Notes: generated from the sequence alone by a model not told the origin. Positions 1 through 6,886 are shown, counted from the stretch's first letter. The stretch is 7,898 nucleotides of DNA from an uncultured Elusimicrobia bacterium (GCA_947164805.1 CAMUXX010000035.1:1-7898), one strand, 5' to 3'. A program made the numbers and translations.

Positions 1-1
1 A

Positions 2-709
2 AATTACGAGGCCCTAACCGCCGTCCTTAAAAAAGCGGAAGAATTGGGGGCTGAAGCTTATGTATTTTGCGGGGACCTCGTAGGCTACGGACCGGACCCG
101 GAAAGATGTACTCAACTTGTGATGAAGACTAAACATTTTTTAGGAATAATGGGTAATCATGATTATGCCTTATTCCATAAAGAAGCAAACTCCTGGTTTA
201 GTGATTACGCAAAAATTTCTTTAAATTATACTTTAAAAAATTTATCTAAATCTTCACTGGAATATATTGAAACTTTGCCTATATCTTTCCAAGGTATACA
301 CTTTGCCGCGGTGCATGGTTCTTTTTTGGATCCGTTTAGAGATTATATCGTAACTGCAGAACAATTCTTGGTGAACTTACAATACTGGAAAGGGCCGGTA
401 TGTTTTGTCGGGCACAGCCATATACCTTTTATTATGAGTTATAAAGAAGGCCATAAACCTAGAATTGAAGTATTTATCGGTAAAGATGTAACTATTGAAA
501 TGTTGCCCGGCATAAGGTATATGATTAACCCCGGTTCTATCGGACAACCACGGGACTTAAATGCCCGCGCATCTTTTGGGCTTATTGACACGAAGAAAAA
601 CACATTCCGTTTAGTAAGGGTTGAATATAATGTCGCCGCTGTACAAAAACGTATGAAAAATTGCGGTCTACCGGAGTTTTTATATAGCCGTTTGGGGAAA
701 GGTAGATAA
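2..709 (+). CDS. Metallophosphoesterase, YfcE/MJ0936-like (5' end outside window)
   Basis: Calcineurin-like phosphoesterase of the small Metallophos_2 type, a two-metal phosphodiesterase or phosphatase, probably cytoplasmic. The reading frame is open from base 2 and starts NYEALTAVLKKAEELGAEA, which is the sequence expected right after the first metal motif (SDIHG-N-YEAL). The gene therefore begins upstream, and the TTG at 44 is not a start. Visible motifs in order are CGDLVGYGPDP (second metal aspartate), GNHD, a VHGS histidine and GHSH, followed by the NPGSIGQPRD segment typical of this subfamily. About 235 residues are present of a usual 240 to 260. Nothing is odd apart from the window edge. 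The stop lies one base before the HAD gene, so the two are probably cotranscribed. The true substrate cannot be told from sequence; family members act on model phosphodiesters and some on nucleotides. Confidence 0.9.
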   Translation, partial: NYEALTAVLKKAEELGAEAYVFCGDLVGYGPDPERCTQLVMKTKHFLGIMGNHDYALFHKEANSWFSDYAKISLNYTLKNLSKSSLEYIETLPISFQGIHFAAVHGSFLDPFRDYIVTAEQFLVNLQYWKGPVCFVGHSHIPFIMSYKEGHKPRIEVFIGKDVTIEMLPGIRYMINPGSIGQPRDLNARASFGLIDTKKNTFRLVRVEYNVAAVQKRMKNCGLPEFLYSRLGKGR

Positions 710-710
710 A

Positions 711-1409
711 ATGATAAATTTAAAAAATATAAAAGTTATAAGTTTTGATGCCGACGACACTTTATGGCAAAATGAAAAATTATTCCGCAAAACCGAATGT
801 GATTTTTGTAAACTGATGGCACATTATATTGAGCCGACAAAGGCCCTGAAAATCCTTTGGAATATGGAAGTAAAAAATATTCCTTGTTACGGTTACGGTA
901 TTAAGGCTTTTGTTTTGGATATGCTTGAAGCGGCCTTAAAAATATCAAAAGGTAAAATGACAGCCGCAGAAACCAAACAAATAATTAACCTAGGTAAAAA
1001 ACTAATTAAAAGCCCGATAGTTTTATTTGAAGGCGCGGAAAATACACTCAAAAAATTAAGCAAGAAATACAAAATTATTGTTACCACAAAAGGCGATTTG
1101 CTTGAACAAGAAAATAAAGTTTACCGATCAGGCCTTATAAAATATTTACGCCATATTGAAGTGATGAGCGAAAAAAATAAAACCTCTTATGTCCGCCTAA
1201 TTAAAGAATTAAATATTAAACCGAAAGAATTTTTAATGGTAGGAAATTCAGTTAAATCTGATATTCTACCTGTTTTGGCACTTGGTGCCAATGCCGTATT
1301 TATACCAAGTCAATTCACCTGGTTTTACGAAGACGGCGATGCCAGTAAAATCCCTTCAAAAAACTTCATGAAATTAGAAAAAATTTCCCAGTTAATTAAA
1401 ATGTTATAG
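711..1409 (+). CDS. HAD-superfamily hydrolase (phosphatase)
   Basis: A 232-residue haloacid dehalogenase-type phosphatase. Motif I is DADDT at residues 13-17, with Asp13 the likely nucleophile and Asp15 the general acid. Motif II is the TT of IVTTKG at 125-126. The motif III lysine is in SEKNK (155 or 157). Motif IV is GNSVKSD at 178-184. The segment between motifs I and II is helical and fits a C1-type cap domain. Length and motif spacing match FMN/nucleotide phosphatase-like members (YjjG/YigB type), but the substrate is unknown. The ATG follows the metallophosphoesterase stop by one base. AAAGG at 698-702, inside the upstream gene, serves as ribosome binding site 8 bases before the start. 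The pair looks like a small hydrolase operon. Its stop faces the ankyrin gene stop across two bases. Confidence 0.88.
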   Translation: MINLKNIKVISFDADDTLWQNEKLFRKTECDFCKLMAHYIEPTKALKILWNMEVKNIPCYGYGIKAFVLDMLEAALKISKGKMTAAETKQIINLGKKLIKSPIVLFEGAENTLKKLSKKYKIIVTTKGDLLEQENKVYRSGLIKYLRHIEVMSEKNKTSYVRLIKELNIKPKEFLMVGNSVKSDILPVLALGANAVFIPSQFTWFYEDGDASKIPSKNFMKLEKISQLIKML

Positions 1410-1411
1410 CC

Positions 1412-3295
1412 TCAATCGCCGGTAGTTTGCAGTTTGTTTATTTGGGTTTTGGGCATACCGTTTGCATAATTTTCATTATCGGTATTATTAATATTTTCCA
1501 AATCTTTAGGTTTAAAACCGTTAGAGGAATTGGCCGCCCCTTGCGTCTGTCCCATTTGTTTTTGCATTTTAGTTATATTGGCAATTTGGTCTTCCGGAAC
1601 ACCCATTTTTTTTAATTGTTCCGGTGTCATTGAAGATAAATTATTTAAATCCACACCTTCCGGCAAAGCACCGGCAGGAATCATTTTAGAGATATCGTTC
1701 ATATTTATACCGGCAGGCATTTCTATATTTGCAGGTACATTTTGCAGTTGGGTTTTGGAACCGCTCTGAGATGCGGCACCCATATTTTGCATTTGCTTAA
1801 TCATATCCCCCATATTAGCGCCGTCCCCCCCTTGTGAGCCTTGCGCCCCACCAACCATTGACATTATGGTTGACATATCCATACCACCCGGCATCTGTGG
1901 CATTTGGGGCATTTCAGCATGATTATCTGTTTGTAAAGTATTAATTTGCGTTTTTGCAGGCTGTTGCGACACTGGCTTAGACGCAGGTAATTGATTTTGT
2001 TGAGTATTGTTTTGAACTTGCTGCATTGGTGTTGAAGTCGGCAATTCTGCTGCTTCCTGTTTCTTTTGTTCCTGACCTTGTACCGGAGGTAGATTTTCTT
2101 GCTTTTGTTCTACGGCGACCTGTTCTTTTTGTATTTTATTTTCGATTTCAGCAGTTACGGCATTGTTTACATAATCACTGGTGCTTACTTCTTGTGAAGT
2201 AATAGAGGCTGGGTTATCATTTACGACAGTTTGTTGGTCAATTTTAGGCAAAATGATATTACCCTTTTCATCACGCGGTAAATTTTTGTAAGCAATAAAA
2301 TCTTCCAATATTTTGGCGGCCTCTTTATGCCCAAGTGCTTGCGCCATTTGTAAAGCTGTTTGGCCTTTGCGCGTTTTCTTTTGATAATTTGCACCGCGTA
2401 ATAAAAGTTTTTGCACTAAATTAGCATTGCCATGATAAGCCGCCCAAAACAATGCATTTTGCCCATAAATATTACTGATGTTGATTTTTGCACCGTTGTT
2501 CATTAAATAATCAGCCATTTCCCAATGTTTATCTTTGACAGCATAGAGTAAAGGCGTCATACCAAATTTATTTTTAGCATTAATATTTGATCTATATGAA
2601 ACAAGATATTTGGCACTATCCAAATCCCCGTTTGCAGCTGAAATTATTAAGGGGGTATTATTATCTGTATCCGTAACGCTTGCGGAAACACCTCCTAAAA
2701 GCATTACACCGATAGAATTCTTTTTAAAAGCATACAAAAGTAAATTTTCTTTATTGATTCCGTTTATTGCGCCACTAGATAATAAATGTGATGCCAAAGT
2801 TTCATCTTTTAAATCAATAGCAAGGCTTAACGGTGTTAAACCTTGTTTTGTACCTAAATTAGGATCTGCACCGGCATTTAATAAAACTGAAATTGTATCA
2901 AAACTTCTGTTTCTTATGGCTTTAATTAAAGCGGTTTCAGATGTATTTAGATCTGCTTTATCAGGATCTGCACCTTTTTGAAGTAAAGCAGAAACAATAT
3001 CTGTATAATCTTTTTCTGCCGCCTGCACTATCAAAGGCGTTCCGTTGGAAGATACAATGTTCGGATCAGAAAGTTCGGCATTAATTTTAGCCAAAGCATC
3101 CTCAACATCTTCTTCCTCAATTTTTTTACTTATTTCATTAATAATTGTAACGGGGGGTATAAGTTTTAAATTAGCCAAATTTGCAGTAGATTGTTCTGCT
3201 TCTTTATGCACTGTATTGGCAGTATACAAGATGAGCAGTACTACTGGAGAAATTAAAAACACCCATAAAAAAAATGTTTTTATATTTTTATACAT
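1412..3295 (-). CDS. Membrane-anchored ankyrin-repeat protein with Gln/Met-rich tail
   Basis: A 627-residue protein of unknown role. Residues 8-27 form one hydrophobic segment after a lysine-containing N-terminus, so a signal anchor with the rest outside the cytoplasm is likely; no clear cleavage site is seen. Residues about 84-338 hold roughly eight ankyrin repeats. Good ones begin NGTPLIVQAAEKD, GLTPLSLAIDLKD, GMTPLLYAVKDKH, GQNALFWAAYHGN and GQTALQMAQALGH; the one near 183-210 is degenerate. Residues 340-627 are low-complexity, rich in Gln, Asn, Met, Pro and Gly, with a short helical stretch SSMTPEQLKKMGVPEDQIA at 554-572. The motif KTQIN-x-LQT occurs at 448-456 and again at the extreme C-terminus. 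AGGGG lies 5 bases before the ATG, which is 8 bases past the rnc stop, so it is the last gene of the lipid/ribosome operon. Ankyrin domains bind proteins; the partner is unknown. Confidence 0.85.
   Translation of the reverse strand: MYKNIKTFFLWVFLISPVVLLILYTANTVHKEAEQSTANLANLKLIPPVTIINEISKKIEEEDVEDALAKINAELSDPNIVSSNGTPLIVQAAEKDYTDIVSALLQKGADPDKADLNTSETALIKAIRNRSFDTISVLLNAGADPNLGTKQGLTPLSLAIDLKDETLASHLLSSGAINGINKENLLLYAFKKNSIGVMLLGGVSASVTDTDNNTPLIISAANGDLDSAKYLVSYRSNINAKNKFGMTPLLYAVKDKHWEMADYLMNNGAKINISNIYGQNALFWAAYHGNANLVQKLLLRGANYQKKTRKGQTALQMAQALGHKEAAKILEDFIAYKNLPRDEKGNIILPKIDQQTVVNDNPASITSQEVSTSDYVNNAVTAEIENKIQKEQVAVEQKQENLPPVQGQEQKKQEAAELPTSTPMQQVQNNTQQNQLPASKPVSQQPAKTQINTLQTDNHAEMPQMPQMPGGMDMSTIMSMVGGAQGSQGGDGANMGDMIKQMQNMGAASQSGSKTQLQNVPANIEMPAGINMNDISKMIPAGALPEGVDLNNLSSMTPEQLKKMGVPEDQIANITKMQKQMGQTQGAANSSNGFKPKDLENINNTDNENYANGMPKTQINKLQTTGD
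1415..1450 (-). repeat. C-terminal copy of the KTQIN-x-LQT motif in the ankyrin protein
   Basis: Encodes the last 12 residues, KTQINKLQTTGD, directly before the stop. It matches the internal copy at 1922-1954 in eight of the first nine residues. Confidence 0.7.
1922..1954 (-). repeat. Internal copy of the KTQIN-x-LQT motif in the ankyrin protein
   Basis: Encodes KTQINTLQTDN, residues 448-458. Over nine aligned codons, five differ only synonymously and one (Lys/Thr) changes the residue. The similarity is thus kept at protein rather than DNA level. A shorter relative, KTQLQN, sits at residues 514-519. Confidence 0.7.
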
Positions 3296-3303
3296 GGAAA
3301 CCC

Positions 3304-3969
3304 CTATTTGTTCCTATTATAAAATTTTAAACCTTCTTTTGCTGCTTCCTGCTCAGCATTTTTTTTGTTACTGCCTTTACCGAGACCGATTTCCCTGCCA
3401 TCAACCATAACGGCAACGGTAAATACCTGGTCATGCTGCGGGCCGATTTTTGAAATTACCGTATATTCAGGTATCGGTTTTTTACGATGTTGCAAATATT
3501 CTTGCAAAGTGCTTTTATAATCGTGTGTATCTACTTCAATTTTTTGGGTTTGTAGCCAAGTTTTTATAAAAGCAGCGGCACTATCAAAACCGCCATCTAA
3601 ATAAATAGCACCTATTATGGCTTCCATGGCATTGGACAAAATGCTTTGCCTATTACGTCCGCCTGAGGCAATCTCCCCAGCGCCCAATAACATAAATTTG
3701 CCGATATTTAAACCGGCCGCCCATATATAAAGATTGCGCCTTGAAACCAAGTTCGCTTTTATCTTAGAAAGCACTCCCTCCTCTTTAGTATCAAGTTTGC
3801 GGTATAGATAGGCCGCAACAACAAGGCCTAAAACACTATCCCCCAAAAATTCAAGTCGCTCATTATGATGAGAGCCATTACAATGATACGAACGATGAGT
3901 GAGTGCTTCCTTTAAAATTTCCTTGTTTTTAAAGGTGTAAGAAACGACCTTTTCACGCTCTTCTTGCAC
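3304..3969 (-). CDS. rnc: Ribonuclease III
   Basis: Cuts double-stranded RNA in rRNA precursors and mRNAs. At 221 residues it has normal length: a catalytic domain (about 5-140) and a double-stranded RNA-binding domain (about 152-218, ending in GSNKKNAEQEAA). The signature NERLEFLGDS spans 36-45, with Glu37, Glu40 and Asp44. The second metal cluster reads LSNAMEAIIGAIYLDGG, with Glu116; the position that is Asp114 in E. coli is Asn113 here, a variant I believe is seen in other bacteria. The start is GTG. It is fixed because acpP lies in the same frame and its TAA is only two codons upstream (TAA GTA GTG). The nearest AGG is 11 bases before the GTG, so initiation may depend on ribosomes finishing acpP. 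Linkage of rnc to acpP is common in bacteria. Confidence 0.96.
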   Translation of the reverse strand: MQEEREKVVSYTFKNKEILKEALTHRSYHCNGSHHNERLEFLGDSVLGLVVAAYLYRKLDTKEEGVLSKIKANLVSRRNLYIWAAGLNIGKFMLLGAGEIASGGRNRQSILSNAMEAIIGAIYLDGGFDSAAAFIKTWLQTQKIEVDTHDYKSTLQEYLQHRKKPIPEYTVISKIGPQHDQVFTVAVMVDGREIGLGKGSNKKNAEQEAAKEGLKFYNRNK

Positions 3970-3972
3970 TAC

Positions 3973-4215
3973 TTATTTTACCTTTGCTTTGATGTGTTCA
4001 ATAGCTTCACCGACTGTTTTGATCTTTTCAGCTTGTTCATCGGGAATTTCAACATCAAATTCTTCTTCCAAAGCCATAATAAGTTCAACTGTGTCAAGGG
4101 AGTCTGCCCCTAAATCGTTGACAAATTGTGCTTCCGGTTTAACTTGTTCCGGTTCAACACGAAGTTGTTCAACAATGATATTTTTTACTCTTTCTTCTAC
4201 TGATTTTGCGTCCAT
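3973..4215 (-). CDS. acpP: Acyl carrier protein
   Basis: Carries growing acyl chains on a phosphopantetheine arm for fatty acid synthesis. The 80-residue form starts [12 protein letters not shown], matching the usual ACP length and N-terminus. The modification site is Ser39 in [10 protein letters not shown]. The protein is acidic and ends in a helix, [14 protein letters not shown], as usual for the family. An ATG four codons further upstream (4227) is in frame, but the bases between the two ATGs contain GGAGG, correctly spaced for the ATG at 4215, so the shorter form is chosen. It lies 18 bases after fabG and 3 bases before rnc. FabG, encoded next to it, reduces substrates bound to this protein. 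Confidence 0.96.
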   Translation of the reverse strand: MDAKSVEERVKNIIVEQLRVEPEQVKPEAQFVNDLGADSLDTVELIMALEEEFDVEIPDEQAEKIKTVGEAIEHIKAKVK

Positions 4216-4220
4216 ATTTT

Positions 4221-4225
4221 CCTCC
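4221..4225 (-). promoter_or_regulatory. Ribosome binding site that decides the acpP start
   Basis: GGAGG on the minus strand, 5 bases before the ATG at 4215. It overlaps the codons following the alternative ATG at 4227, which has no comparable site upstream. Confidence 0.85.
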
Positions 4226-4233
4226 ATAGAAAA

Positions 4234-4986
4234 CTATATATATAGTCCGCCGTTAACAGCCAAAATCTGGCCTGTTATGTAGCCTGAACGGTTAGCGTCG
4301 GCTAGAAATAACGCCGCTTGGGCGATATCTTGAACTTCTGCAAATCTGTTTAAGGGTATCATCTTTAAAGCACCGTCCTGCACTTCCTTCGGAAGTTTTG
4401 CCGTCATATCGGTTTTAACAAAACCAGGTGCAATAGCATTTACCCTTATATTTCTTGAAGCAAGTTCCTTTGCTGCACTTTTTGTAAGACCGATTAAACC
4501 TGCTTTTGAGGCACTGTAATTTATTTGCCCGGCATTTCCGCTTTGCCCAACCACAGATGACATATTTATTATAGCACCTTTTCTTGCTTTCATCATAGGA
4601 CGGGCAACTTCTTTAAGCATTAAAAATGCCCCTTTTAAATTTATATCAATTACCTTATCAAAATCTTCGTCTTTCATCCTTATAAGCAAATTATCACGTG
4701 TAACGCCTGCGTTGTTTATTAAGACATCAATTTGCTTAAAAGTTTCTAAAGTTTTATTTACTAAAGCCGTACACTCTTCTTGTTTTGAAACATCTGCTTT
4801 CATTGCCAATATTTTGCCGGCCTCATAAGATTTTAATAAATATTCTTTTGCTTTGGCAATACTTTCATCACTTGTTGCACAAAATGCAACATTGGCGCCT
4901 TCTTTTAAAAATTCTTCCGTTAAAGCAATGCCTATGCCGCGTGCACCCCCGGTAATTAACACAGTTTGACCATTGAAACTAGGCAT
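4234..4986 (-). CDS. fabG: 3-oxoacyl-[acyl-carrier-protein] reductase
   Basis: NADPH-dependent short-chain dehydrogenase that performs the first reduction in each cycle of fatty acid elongation, using acyl-ACP made with the neighbouring acpP product. The 250-residue form starts MPSFNGQTVLITGG. The cofactor loop is TGGARGIG at 12-19, NNAG is at 91-94, and Asn116 belongs to the proton-relay tetrad. The catalytic residues are Ser144, Tyr157 and Lys161 in the pattern S-x12-Y-x3-K. The C-terminus ILAVNGGLYI closely resembles known FabG ends. A 15-residue in-frame extension to 5031 overlaps the end of plsX and has no family support; GGAGGG 8 bases before the ATG at 4986 settles the start. It begins one base after the plsX stop, so the two are probably translationally coupled. 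Confidence 0.95.
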   Translation of the reverse strand: MPSFNGQTVLITGGARGIGIALTEEFLKEGANVAFCATSDESIAKAKEYLLKSYEAGKILAMKADVSKQEECTALVNKTLETFKQIDVLINNAGVTRDNLLIRMKDEDFDKVIDINLKGAFLMLKEVARPMMKARKGAIINMSSVVGQSGNAGQINYSASKAGLIGLTKSAAKELASRNIRVNAIAPGFVKTDMTAKLPKEVQDGALKMIPLNRFAEVQDIAQAALFLADANRSGYITGQILAVNGGLYI

Positions 4987-4987
4987 A

Positions 4988-6007
4988 CTATTTACCCTCC
5001 GCTTCGTCAAAAACTGCTTTATGGGCAGCAATGGCTTCTTCCATTGCTTTTAAGGCTTTGCTTTCAACTGTTTTTATACCTGCTTTTATAGCACAGTATA
5101 TTGCCTTTTCATTAGATTTACCGTGACTGATAATTACATTACCGTTTACACCTAACAAAGGTGCCCCGCCGAAAGTATCAGGATCTGTAACTTCTTTCAC
5201 TTTCATCAAAGCGGCTTTTGCCATAAGCATGCCAATCTTTGCCATAGGTTTACCTTTTAAATTTGACTTTATCATTTTAAAAAGTGATTTGGCAAGGCCC
5301 TCAGATGTTTTTAAAACTATATTACCTACAAAACCGTCGCAAACTACAATATCAATCATACCGGTATGTATATCGCGGCCTTCAATATTGCCGTAATAAT
5401 TTAAACCTAATTTACGGATATGTTTTGTTGTGTCTTTAATAAGTAAATTGCCTTTACCTTCTTCTTCACCGATAGATAAAAGCCCGACTGTTGCATTTGG
5501 TTTCCCATAAAGATGTTTATAATAGGTACTACCAAGAACGGCAAATTGTAAAAGGTTGACGGCATTACAATCAGCATTTGCGCCGGCATCAACTATTAAA
5601 GCAAAGCCGGTTTGCGTAGGCATCGGGCTTGCAATAGCAGGCCTGCTTACACCTTTAATGCGGCCAAGGCCGAATAATGCGGCAACCATTGTTGCGCCGG
5701 AATTTCCGGCTGAAATCATGACATCAGCTTTGCCTTCTTTTACAAGTTTTGCGCAAACAACAATGCTTGCGTTTTTTTTGCGGCGATATTCCAAAGCCGG
5801 GGCGGCTTCCATATCAATCATTTCCGGTGCATGAACAACGGCAATTTTGGCCGTATCATACTGATGTTGTTTTAATTCTTCTTTGATTTTTACTTCGTCG
5901 CCAACCAAAATAACTTCACAGCCAAAATCCTGTGATGCCTTAATGGCACCCAGGATATTTGGTTTAACACCGTAGTCGCCCCCAAGGGCGTCAAGGGCTA
6001 TTCTCAT
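4988..6007 (-). CDS. plsX: Phosphate acyltransferase PlsX
   Basis: Converts acyl-ACP to acyl-phosphate, the donor used by PlsY to start phospholipid synthesis; a peripheral membrane enzyme. The 339 residues match the usual length. Family landmarks are the N-terminus MRIALDALGGDYGVKPN, SAGNSGAT (99-106), VDAGANADC (139-147), CDGFVGN (223-229), FGGAPLLGVNG (279-289) and ISHGKSN (293-299). The start is the only sensible one by alignment. It has no clear ribosome binding site: only GAAG about 14 bases upstream, inside rpmF. Since the rpmF stop is six bases away, translational coupling is likely. The order rpmF-plsX-fabG-acpP is a familiar bacterial one, here without fabH and fabD. Confidence 0.96.
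   Translation of the reverse strand: MRIALDALGGDYGVKPNILGAIKASQDFGCEVILVGDEVKIKEELKQHQYDTAKIAVVHAPEMIDMEAAPALEYRRKKNASIVVCAKLVKEGKADVMISAGNSGATMVAALFGLGRIKGVSRPAIASPMPTQTGFALIVDAGANADCNAVNLLQFAVLGSTYYKHLYGKPNATVGLLSIGEEEGKGNLLIKDTTKHIRKLGLNYYGNIEGRDIHTGMIDIVVCDGFVGNIVLKTSEGLAKSLFKMIKSNLKGKPMAKIGMLMAKAALMKVKEVTDPDTFGGAPLLGVNGNVIISHGKSNEKAIYCAIKAGIKTVESKALKAMEEAIAAHKAVFDEAEGK
4995..5000 (-). promoter_or_regulatory. Ribosome binding site of fabG inside the end of plsX
   Basis: GGAGGG on the minus strand, 8 bases before the fabG ATG at 4986. The site doubles as the plsX codons for Glu-Gly near its C-terminus (AEGK, then TAG). Confidence 0.85.
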
Positions 6008-6013
6008 AAGAAT

Positions 6014-6226
6014 TTATTTCGCTTCTGGCGCTTTATTTTCTTTTTTTACTTTGACTTCTGCTACCAATTTACCACCGTAAAAGCCACAGGCTTTGCACAC
6101 ATTGTGCGGCAAAACAGGTGCACCGCAGTTACTGCAGGTTACTGTTTGCACAGCAGTTAATTTGGAATTAGCGGACCTTCTAAGGTCTCTTCTTGATCTT
6201 GTATGCTTTCTCTTTGGATTAGGCAT
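6014..6226 (-). CDS. rpmF: 50S ribosomal protein L32
   Basis: Small basic protein of the large ribosomal subunit, 70 residues. The N-terminus MPNPKRKHTRSRRDLRRS is typical of L32. Four cysteines, Cys31-x2-Cys34 and Cys44-x2-Cys47, form a complete zinc ribbon, so this is the zinc-binding (C+) form. The tail is rich in lysine and glutamate. GAGGA (minus strand, 6237-6233) lies 6 bases before the ATG. It sits between yceD and plsX, the usual neighbourhood for rpmF. Confidence 0.96.
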   Translation of the reverse strand: MPNPKRKHTRSRRDLRRSANSKLTAVQTVTCSNCGAPVLPHNVCKACGFYGGKLVAEVKVKKENKAPEAK

Positions 6227-6243
6227 TTTATTTCCTCACTTTA

Positions 6244-6732
6244 CTACTTACTTTTAAATTTATCTTTCAAACAGGCAAAAGGGGAAAATTTTTCTTCCCT
6301 ACATTTACATTGTCCTTCATTTAAGTTTGTTCCGCAAATCGGACACAACCCTTTGCAATCTTTAGAACACAAATCCTGTATCCCCACAACAAGGGGGAGT
6401 GTTTGCCTAGTTATATACATTATATCAATTATTTTATCTCTCTTGCTAGTCAGGGCATTGATTTCTTCTTTAAATTGCTTATCAAAACGCCTGAGACAGC
6501 GTGAACATGGCACTTCCAAAATACCGGCAACTTCCCCCTTAATTAAGATATCTTTTGAAAGTACGGACATCTTTAATTTAAGGGTAATTTTTTTTAATTT
6601 TTCTTCTTCCGGAAAAATATCGGCAAAGTCCTTGACATCAGCTAAGAAAGAACCTTCAAAGCCTTTTAGGGCAAGGATATCTTCCATTTTGAATTTTAGA
6701 TTTTTGGGTATTTCGTAGTTCTTATAGTCCAT
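6244..6732 (-). CDS. yceD: YceD/DUF177 family protein
   Basis: Member of the DUF177 family, whose E. coli member YceD has been linked to 23S rRNA accumulation; almost always next to rpmF, as here. The 162-residue form starts MDYKNYEIPK. It shows the conserved VPCSRCLRRFD at 75-84 and a cysteine cluster near the C-terminus, LCSKDCKGLCPICG (121-134), then CKC at 142-144; this suggests a metal site. The frame stays open to a TTG at 6750, giving six more residues, but neither start has a recognisable ribosome binding site, so the ATG is preferred with moderate certainty. It appears to be the first gene of the long minus-strand operon. The nearest upstream gene ends 154 bases away. Confidence 0.88.
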   Translation of the reverse strand: MDYKNYEIPKNLKFKMEDILALKGFEGSFLADVKDFADIFPEEEKLKKITLKLKMSVLSKDILIKGEVAGILEVPCSRCLRRFDKQFKEEINALTSKRDKIIDIMYITRQTLPLVVGIQDLCSKDCKGLCPICGTNLNEGQCKCREEKFSPFACLKDKFKSK

Positions 6733-6740
6733 ATATATAT

Positions 6741-6749
6741 ATTTTACCA
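6741..6749 (-). promoter_or_regulatory. Possible extended -10 element before yceD
   Basis: The minus strand reads TGGTAAAAT, close to the extended -10 form TGnTATAAT. No good -35 box is seen 16 to 18 bases upstream. If real, transcription would begin about two bases before the yceD ATG, a nearly leaderless message. This is speculative because the area is AT-rich. Confidence 0.25.
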
Positions 6750-6770
6750 AATATTGAATAGGAATTTTTT

Positions 6771-6850
6771 ACGTGTTGACGTTCCGCGTGCCGCGCACAA
6801 ACGCATATAACGCGCGAGCGTTCCCGAGCGCTACGGTTTTGCGCTCTTGG
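6771..6850. other. GC-rich palindromic patch between yceD and the TPR gene
   Basis: By hand count 49 of 80 bases are G or C, in a setting of clearly AT-rich DNA. It contains several short inverted repeats: GTGC-CGC-GCAC (6788-6798), a direct repeat GAGCG (6816-6820 and 6826-6830) and a 6-bp stem at 6826-6846. No reading frame with family support, no tRNA pattern and no U-run after a stem were found. It could be a small structured RNA, part of the operon's control region, or a remnant of a palindromic repeat. Confidence 0.5.
6826..6846. repeat. Inverted repeat GAGCGC / GCGCTC
   Basis: A perfect 6-bp stem with a 9-base loop, 40 bases downstream of the TPR gene stop on the minus strand. No T-run follows on either strand, so it is not a standard intrinsic terminator. 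Confidence 0.5.
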
Positions 6851-6886
6851 TACTTGCAGAGAAAATCAAAATTTCATCAAAAATAC

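Noticed and set aside
44..709. Metallophosphoesterase starting at TTG 44
   Set aside because: The frame is open upstream to base 2 and encodes the expected NYEAL segment after the first metal motif, so the gene is cut by the window edge.
4216..4227. Upstream ATG for acpP
   Set aside because: GGAGG between the two ATGs is correctly spaced for the second, and the resulting 80 residues match usual ACP length.
4987..5031. 15-residue N-terminal extension of fabG
   Set aside because: It overlaps plsX, has no family support, and a strong GGAGGG site serves the ATG at 4986.
6771..6811. Plus-strand promoter TTGACG ... TATAAC
   Set aside because: The boxes are 24 bases apart, too far, and no plus-strand gene follows.
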